Assembly (NCBI GenBank): GCA_963277665.1
Contig: OY728159.1
Coordinates: 1,021,405,343 to 1,021,469,342 of the forward strand
Origin: Viscum album
Lineage: Eukaryota; Streptophyta; Magnoliopsida; Santalales; Viscaceae
Reading direction: 5' to 3'
Length of the DNA stretch: 64,000 nt
A program made the translations under genes and the position numbers. Shown one piece after another: positions 57,756-64,000 of this stretch. How positions within the stretch are numbered: position 1 is the stretch's first letter; each line of letters starts with the position of its first letter. The notes beneath the pieces were generated by a model, which saw only the letters and a program-made list of their open reading frames with translations, made no database searches and was not told the DNA's origin.

Positions 57756-59468
57756 CTGTGAAAAACATTTCAAAAAAAACTTGGGATGAGCATAAAAAGC
57801 TCAGTATGGGTTATAAAAATATGGAAAGGAAACATAAGTTCATATATACATAAGAATGAAATCATAAATTACCCATAAAACATAAGCACTTTAACATACC
57901 TCATCAAATCATGAATAAATCGCAGAAATCATAAGACATAAAGTTAACTTGAGGCATTCATAACATTCTTATGTAGGGAGTAACCCTCTTGGTTACGTTT
58001 GGAATACCCATCACAATATATTCCCTAAATCTCTTCAGAGAAACCTTAATGTTTCACTCCTTCATGTTACCCAATGCATTGGAGAGCTATATCAGGCTCA
58101 CCCACCCTTAGTTTATCACGGAACCACCCGTCTTCATAATAATGCCCAAGAACCTCAACATAATCGTATCACATAAAACATGCATATAGGAAACATAAAA
58201 TTTCCACCTTTCAATCACAAGATATCAATACAATACATTGATATAAAAATATTATGAAAACCATTTTCAATACCAAAACAAAATAAAAGTAAAACATGGT
58301 ATTTATTTTTCTTTTAAAAAAGGTATGGCTTGTAGAGGAAGCCGAAACTCAAAAAACGGTCACGGCGGCGGAGAAGTCGTTGTCGCCGCATATGTACGAA
58401 AAAAACATTCCCTTTTTTCATTTAGTAAACGCTTCGTATAAAAAATATTCCTTTTGAATAAACGTAAAAGTCAAAGGGGTTTACACACCATATAAAGAAG
58501 GTTGTGTATAAAACAAAATATGCCTCAATGAAAGGAGATTGAGACGAAGTCCCATACCTCGGGTCCGACTTGACTCGGTCGTTCTTTAATATCATGAATA
58601 ATAAACTTGAGTTAATTTCTACTTATTTAAGAACATTTTTAAAGTTCATTATTCCTTTTATATCACTTATTACCATGTCATAAACACTATGTAATTATTT
58701 AAGTTAATAATGGTCTTTTTAACGATCATTGGTACTTGAGTAAAAAATAAACCCTTTATAATTACAAGTTGTCCATGTATACATTATATCCAGAATTATA
58801 ATAATGATTTATATATCATATATATCCAGTATATGCATGCATTTATAATATTACATAATCATTTAGAGGTAATAAATGAAATGCACCGTTCAAGGAGACG
58901 GTAAGCCGTACGTACGCATGAACGCTACTTTCATTTCTATTTCATATTTTATAGAATGGAATCATAATGATATAAAGGTATATTATAATTCCAGTGTAAT
59001 ATCATATATAATTTTATAACTCCATCCTTTATACGTCCCACATATGGTATTAACGAATCAAATCACTTTGAGGGGGCGGTAGTCCGTACTTCCTTAAATG
59101 AAGATATCGCGTTTACCCATAACGGAAACCATAAAGGTATGCCCAAAATGAAAAATACATAAGCTTAAGGAAAACATAAACATATTATATATCATATATA
59201 AATATAGTGTCATCTTAATGGCCACCTTTGAAGGTGTTAAAAGAATGTTGAACAATCATCGTTTCGGGAGGCAGAAATTCGCCATCCATAGAAACAGTAT
59301 GTTCTTTAACCATTAGATGTAGGTGTGTGTAGGTGTAGCTCGAATAAATTTTATAAAAACATCCTAGTATATTTAAGATACTTGAGTTGTTAGAAAAGAA
59401 ATGAATAAAAAGAGTTTAGGTGTTTGGAGAAGTAAAATAAAACAAACGGACTCAAGTGAAGACATTAC
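57756..59468 (-). other. Putative intron within element D LTR leader
   Basis: Donor TTTTAAG|GTAATG and acceptor GAAATGTTTTTCACAG|GTC on the minus strand, about 1.7 kb apart, in the same places relative to TATA box and hairpin as in element B. Inferred from sequence only. Confidence 0.38.
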
Positions 59469-59636
59469 CTTAAAATCGGGTAACTCCCTTTGGTTTGAGC
59501 TCAAAGGATTCCTTGGGAATACTTCTGCCCAAAGTGAGGCTTCAAGGAGTAAGAGAGGGATGTGGAGAGACTAAATGGGCAGGGGTTGGCTGAGCCAAAG
59601 GCTTTGGAAGTGTGGTTAAGGAGGTAGAGGTGGGGG

Positions 59637-59645
59637 CCTTTTATA
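59637..59645 (-). promoter_or_regulatory. Element D LTR TATA box
   Basis: TATAAAAGG on the minus strand within cctcttataaaaggccccc. The donor-like site lies about 170 bp downstream. Confidence 0.7.
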
Positions 59646-61062
59646 AGAGGAGAGGAGGGGCACTCTTGGAAAGTAAAGAAATGTTACTTTATTTTAAAAT
59701 GAGTTTCAGATTCAAAAGGTCCCACATTGATATAATTCGTGGGTAAGGTGATAAGGGTTCGAAATACACCCATCCAATAGGTTTTGGACATTTTTAGGTC
59801 ATATATTTTACATTATCATTTCATTTTATTTTAATCCTTTATTAATGAGGTAATCGTCGCATCATCATGATGTCATAAATAATTTAATTTATTTAAAGTA
59901 TAAAAATTATAAAAAAATACTATGATTTAGGAAATCTTTTTAGCTTTCCAATTACTATTTATAATCAAAAATTTGACTTGTATAACCCCATGTAAAAAAA
60001 ATTTAGTAAAATAACTCATGTTTGTGTCATTTTTACTTTAACATTAAATAAAAAGTTATTTATGTCATTTCCCAACCAAAGTGGCTCCATGGGGTCCCCA
60101 AGTTGACCCATGGATTTTCTTGGTCGACCATGACACATCCAATGAGGGTATGACATGTGTCAAGCTCATCTCATATTATTAAAACATTATTTTTACCTTA
60201 AACTACACTAATTACCTCTAATCGTGATTAAGAACTTATAAGTTATTATTCACCAAAAAATTATTTTAATCTCATTGAACCAAATTTTACTACTTAATGA
60301 CAACCATGTATGTCGGAATTTTGAAAATCAAATCACAGAAGTGGCAAAGTTTCATTTAAACGAAAAATCAGTTTCTTTAACTACCACTTAGTGGTTTCAC
60401 TATTCATCAAAAATTGAAGTTTTTCAGAAAAATACCAAAACTTCACCCTAAGATATATTTGATATTTTGAGTTCAAAAATGATGTCTATTTTAAAAAATT
60501 CAAATAATATAAGTTACATTAATTAATTTAATAATTAATTCCCGCTGTCATGACAAATAGCATGTTTTTATGAAACAATAAGTATCAAAAGATTAACACC
60601 AGTTTAAGTCCAATTTCAAAGTGAAATTGATTCCAATGACCACCATTGGATTAAATGGTAAAAATATATTCTAATTTCACTTCAAAACCAATTCAAAAGA
60701 TAATCTAATAATATAAATAAATTATATTAAAAAGAGTTTTTGAATTAAAATACAACATTTTCACTATTCATTAAAAAATGAACTTTATCAGAAAAATACC
60801 AAAAATTCACACAAAGTAAATTTTGATGTCCCAATCATAAGGAATAAGTTTATTTTGACAAAAATAGCTTATAAAATTGTCAAAAGATAGATTTAAGAAT
60901 GGTTTTCCATCAAAAGGCAGTAAAACAATCTTTTAAAAATATTAGTGTATTCCATGCTTAAGATTGGATTTATTTTCATTTTAAGCCTCTAAAAAACTAT
61001 CTAATTCATTAATAGACATAGATAAAAATATCTATTATTCATTACTTACTTGGGATGTTACA

Positions 61063-61078
61063 TCCTTCCCCCTTTAGA
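61063..61078 (-). promoter_or_regulatory. Element D polypurine tract
   Basis: Minus strand TCTAAAGGGGGAAGGA directly abuts the LTR. Confidence 0.88.
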
Positions 61079-61099
61079 AAATCGCGTCCCCGCAATTTA

Positions 61100-62480
61100 T
61101 TTACTTATCGAATAAATGGGGGTACTTATCCCTCATTGCATTTTTAGATTCCCATGTTGCCTCTTCCATCATGTGGTTTTTCCACAAAACCTTTACCTGA
61201 TTAATAACTTTATTTCGTAACACTTGCTCCCTGTGGTCAAAAATCTGGACCGGTTGTTCCTCATAAGATAGGTTCTCTTCCAGCTAAACTACCTCTGGAC
61301 TCAAAACATGAGATGGATCTGGCATGTACTTTCTCAGCATCGAAACATGAAAAACATTGTTTAACTGAGATAAAATCGGAGGTAAAGCCACCCGGTATGC
61401 AACTGATCTAACTCTCTCCAGAATTTCATATGGTCCAATGAACCTTGGACTCAGCTTTCCTTTCTTACCAAATCGCATCACACTTTTCCATGGTGAGACT
61501 TTGAGAAAAACATGATCACCTACTTCAAAAGATAGATCCTTCCTCTAGTTATCCACATAACTCTTCTGCCTGCTCTGATCTGTTCTCATTTGTTTTTGTA
61601 TCAGCTGAACTTTTTCTGCCAACTCTTCTACCAATTCTGGTCCCATCAACTTCCTTTCACCCACTTTATCCCAGAAAGCTGGAGTTCGACACTGCTTCCC
61701 ATATAATGCCTGAAATGGTCCAATCTGTATACTGGAATGAAAACTGTTATTATATGAAAATTCAACCAAAGAAAGATGTTGGTCCCAACTTCCCTGATAA
61801 TCCATCGAACAAGCTCATAGCATATCCTCCAAGTTCTGAATTGTTCATTCTGACTTCCCATCTGATTGAGGATGAAAAGCTGTACTAAAATTTAATTCAG
61901 TACCCAACGACTTCTGAAGGCCTTTCCAAAAGTTAGAAGTGAACCTGGGATCACGGTTAGATACAATGGAGAGAGGAACTCCATGTAACCTGACTATCTA
62001 TTTAAGATACAAACGGGAAAGTTGATCTAGGGAAAAAGTATCCCGTATAGCAAGGAAATGAGCAGATTTAGTCAAGCGATCAATAATAACCCAGATTGCA
62101 TTGTTACCTCGAGGGGTCTTCGGAAATCCCACAACGAAGTCCATGGATATATTATCTCATTTCCACTTTGGCACTAGTAAAGACTGAATCATCCCTTTTG
62201 GTAACCACTACTCTGCTTTAACCTGTTGACAAGTCAAACACTTCAAAGTAAAATCAGCAATATCTCTTTTCATTCCATCCCACCAGTAATACTCCCGCAG
62301 ATCTATGTACATCTTAGTACTGCCAGGATGAACTGAAAATGGAGAACTATGAGCTTCACATAACAACTCTCTCTTCAACTGTGAATCACAAGGCACACAC
62401 AATCTGTTCCCAAATCTCAAAACACAATCATTATCAATGTTGAATTCATGCAACTTACCTTTCTGAACCAGCTCTACCTT
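61100..62480 (-). pseudogene. Element D integrase with chromodomain-like tail, stop-broken
   Basis: Minus strand. The H2C2 zinc domain is in 62453-62208 (HSSPFSVHPGSTKMYIDLREYYWW, CLTCQQVKAE). The DDE core is at about 62150-61820 ([33 protein letters not shown]). 61805-61545 carries the integrase C-terminal region, the GPY/F module is at 61481-61400 (RFIGPYEILERV), and a chromodomain-like tail at about 61270-61100 (SYEEQPVQIFDHR, EEATWESKN, YPHLFDK). At the second catalytic position the frame reads SNRDPRF. Several stops, mostly TAG and TGA, break the frame, including one at the start of this part near 62481-62483. Confidence 0.9.
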
Positions 62481-62483
62481 TTT

Positions 62484-64000
62484 CTACAACTCACTGTCTT
62501 GCTTCTGTGCTTGCTTGATTCTGTCTGATAGAGAAGATTTCACTGATACCTGAAACAAAACAGAAGAACATCCTGCACCAACAACTTCTATGCCAAAGTT
62601 CATCAAATCCTTAACCAAAGGATCATGTTCCAACCGCAACATTTCTAATGAAGCATTACTTTTTCGACTCAAAGCATCGGCCACTTTATTTTCTTTTCCC
62701 GGATGGTAATGAATTGTACAATCATAATCCTTGATTAATTCTATCCATCTCCTCGATCTCATGTTTAACTCTTTCTGAGTGAATATATACTTTAAACTTT
62801 TATGATCAGTATATATTTCACACTTTAATCCATACAAATGATTCCTCCAAATTTTTAAAGCGAAAACAACAGCAGCTAATTCCAAATCATGTGTAGTGTA
62901 ATTTACCTCATGAGTTTTCAACTGTCGTGAAGCATAAGCAATTACCTGATCATTCTGCATTAGGACGCAACCAAGTCCTTTCAATGAAGCATCACTGTAG
63001 ATAACAAACTCACCATTCCTAGAAGGTAGTGCCAAAACTGGAGCATTCACCAATCTTCTTTTCAACTCCTGAAAACAATCATCACATTCTTTTTTCCAGA
63101 TAAACTTAACACCCTTCCGAGTTAGATTAGTCATTGGACTAGATAACCGTGAAAATTTTATAACAAATCTTCGGTAATAGCCTGCCAAACCAAGGAAGTT
63201 GCGAATCTCAGTTACATTTGTGGGTCTTGGCCATTCTTCAACAACCTTTGTTTTTGCAGGATCAATGGTTATCTCATCTTTAGAAACAATGTGACCAAGT
63301 AAATAAATTTGTTTCAACCAAAACTCACACTTGCTGAATTTTCCATACAATTTATTTTCTTTCAAGGTTTGAAAAATAACCCTTAAATGTCTTTTATGCT
63401 CCTCTTTACTTTTAGAAAACACCAAAATATCACCAATGAAAACCACCAAAAACTTATCCAAGAACTCATGGAAAATTATATTCATTAAGTCCATGAATAC
63501 AGCAGGTGCATTGGTTAGCCCAAAAGGCATTACTACAAATTCATAATGGCCATATCTTGTACGAAACGCAGTCTTAGGAACATCTTCTTCCTTTACCTTC
63601 TGCTGATGGTACCCCGATCTCAGGTCAATCTTTGAAAAAAACTGAGCTCCCTGGAGCTGATTAAACAAATCATCGATATGAGGCGAAGGATATTTTTTCT
63701 TAACAGTGATGTTATTCAAGGATCTATAATCAATGCAAAGTCTCATAGAACCATCTTTATTTTTAACAAATAAAACAGGAGCACCCCATGGTGACGTGCT
63801 AGGTCGAATGAAACCTTTCTCTAATAAATCTTGCAATTGCTCCTTCAACTCTAAAAGTTCAATTTGAGCCATTCAATAAGGGGGTTTCAAAATTGGCTTA
63901 GCATCAGGAACTAAGTCAACAGTAAATTCAACTTCCCGATCTGGTATTATTCCAGGCAACTCATCAGGAAAAACATCAGGATACTCATTTACCACTGGCA
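62484..64000 (-). pseudogene. Element D reverse transcriptase and RNase H (partial)
   Basis: A 462-codon open stretch (62484-63872) covers RT and RNase H. It includes [49 protein letters not shown], then RNase [29 protein letters not shown] and KVADALSRK. The RT active-site motif reads FIGD near residue 145 where element B has FIDD, so one catalytic aspartate is missing. Upstream, PVVNEYPDVFPDELPG reaches the window edge in the same frame, separated by a TGA at about 63873-63875. Protease and gag are outside the window. Confidence 0.92.

Larger units (their letters stand above)
57508..61062 (-). repeat. Element D 3' LTR
   Basis: 3555 bp. Read on the minus strand: TATA box at 59637-59645, donor-like AAG|GTAATG with GT at 59468-59467, GC-rich modules near 59275, 59080, 58903 and 58350, hairpin TGAGC...GCTCA at 57787-57803, acceptor-like TTTTTCACAG|GT ending at 57756. 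This order matches element B. Confidence 0.88.
57508..64000 (-). mobile_element. Ty3/gypsy chromovirus-type element D (minus strand, partial)
   Basis: The 3' LTR (57508-61062) starts TGTAACATCCCA and ends GGGGCCATA on the minus strand, the same TG...TA form as element B. A polypurine tract at 61063-61078 and integrase, RNase H and RT follow towards the right edge. Gag and the 5' LTR are outside the window. It is inserted in the 3' LTR of copia element C. The bases before it are tctta; the other copy of the duplication is not visible. Confidence 0.92.

Overview
The window is a gene-poor, transposon-saturated stretch of a plant nuclear genome. The signs are plant Ty3/gypsy elements with a chromodomain-like tail, Ty1/copia elements, a Mutator-like transposase, a plant mobile domain (PMD) and a broken polygalacturonase. 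The background is AT-rich and full of old, stop-riddled copies. I see no intact host gene, no rRNA, no convincing functional tRNA and no CRISPR. The species cannot be fixed from the sequence; a repeat-rich flowering plant is the best reading.

Layout. 1-4407 (minus) is a decayed Mutator-like (MULE) transposase followed downstream by a decayed PMD that runs off the left edge. 4621-5053 is a large perfect-ended foldback. 5675-5862 is an orphan piece of gypsy leader. 6521-7117 is the 3' half of a GH28 polygalacturonase pseudogene. 7735-7821 looks like a CACTA-type terminus. 8018-8554 holds three copies of a 179-bp tandem repeat.

9847-30939 is an old Ty3/gypsy element (A, TSD TTTAC). Its integrase gene was split by a young, nearly intact chromovirus-type gypsy element (B, 16558-27287, TSD TCTAC). 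B has two 2.88-kb LTRs, a single gag-pol frame broken by only two stop codons, and an unrecognised 95-codon ORF inside each LTR.

31061-33830 is a minus-strand copia fragment (F). 33831-35150 is an unrecognised decayed reading frame. 38261-57507 is an old plus-strand copia element (C). Its integrase is split by a minus-strand gypsy deletion derivative (E, 44219-55197), and its 3' LTR is cut by a second minus-strand gypsy element (D, 57508 to beyond 64000).

How the parts relate. A and E share a 25-bp LTR tandem repeat. B and D are related to each other and share the layout TATA box, short exon-like leader, AAG|GTAA donor-like site, GC-rich modules about 180-200 bp apart, a small hairpin and a CAG acceptor-like site, all inside the LTR. 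A and E keep the same hairpin with a different stem sequence. The most novel signals are the LTR-internal ORF of B, this LTR-internal intron-like leader, the MULE-PMD pairing, and the shared LTR tandem arrays whose copy number has changed since insertion. All coordinates and comparisons were made by eye.
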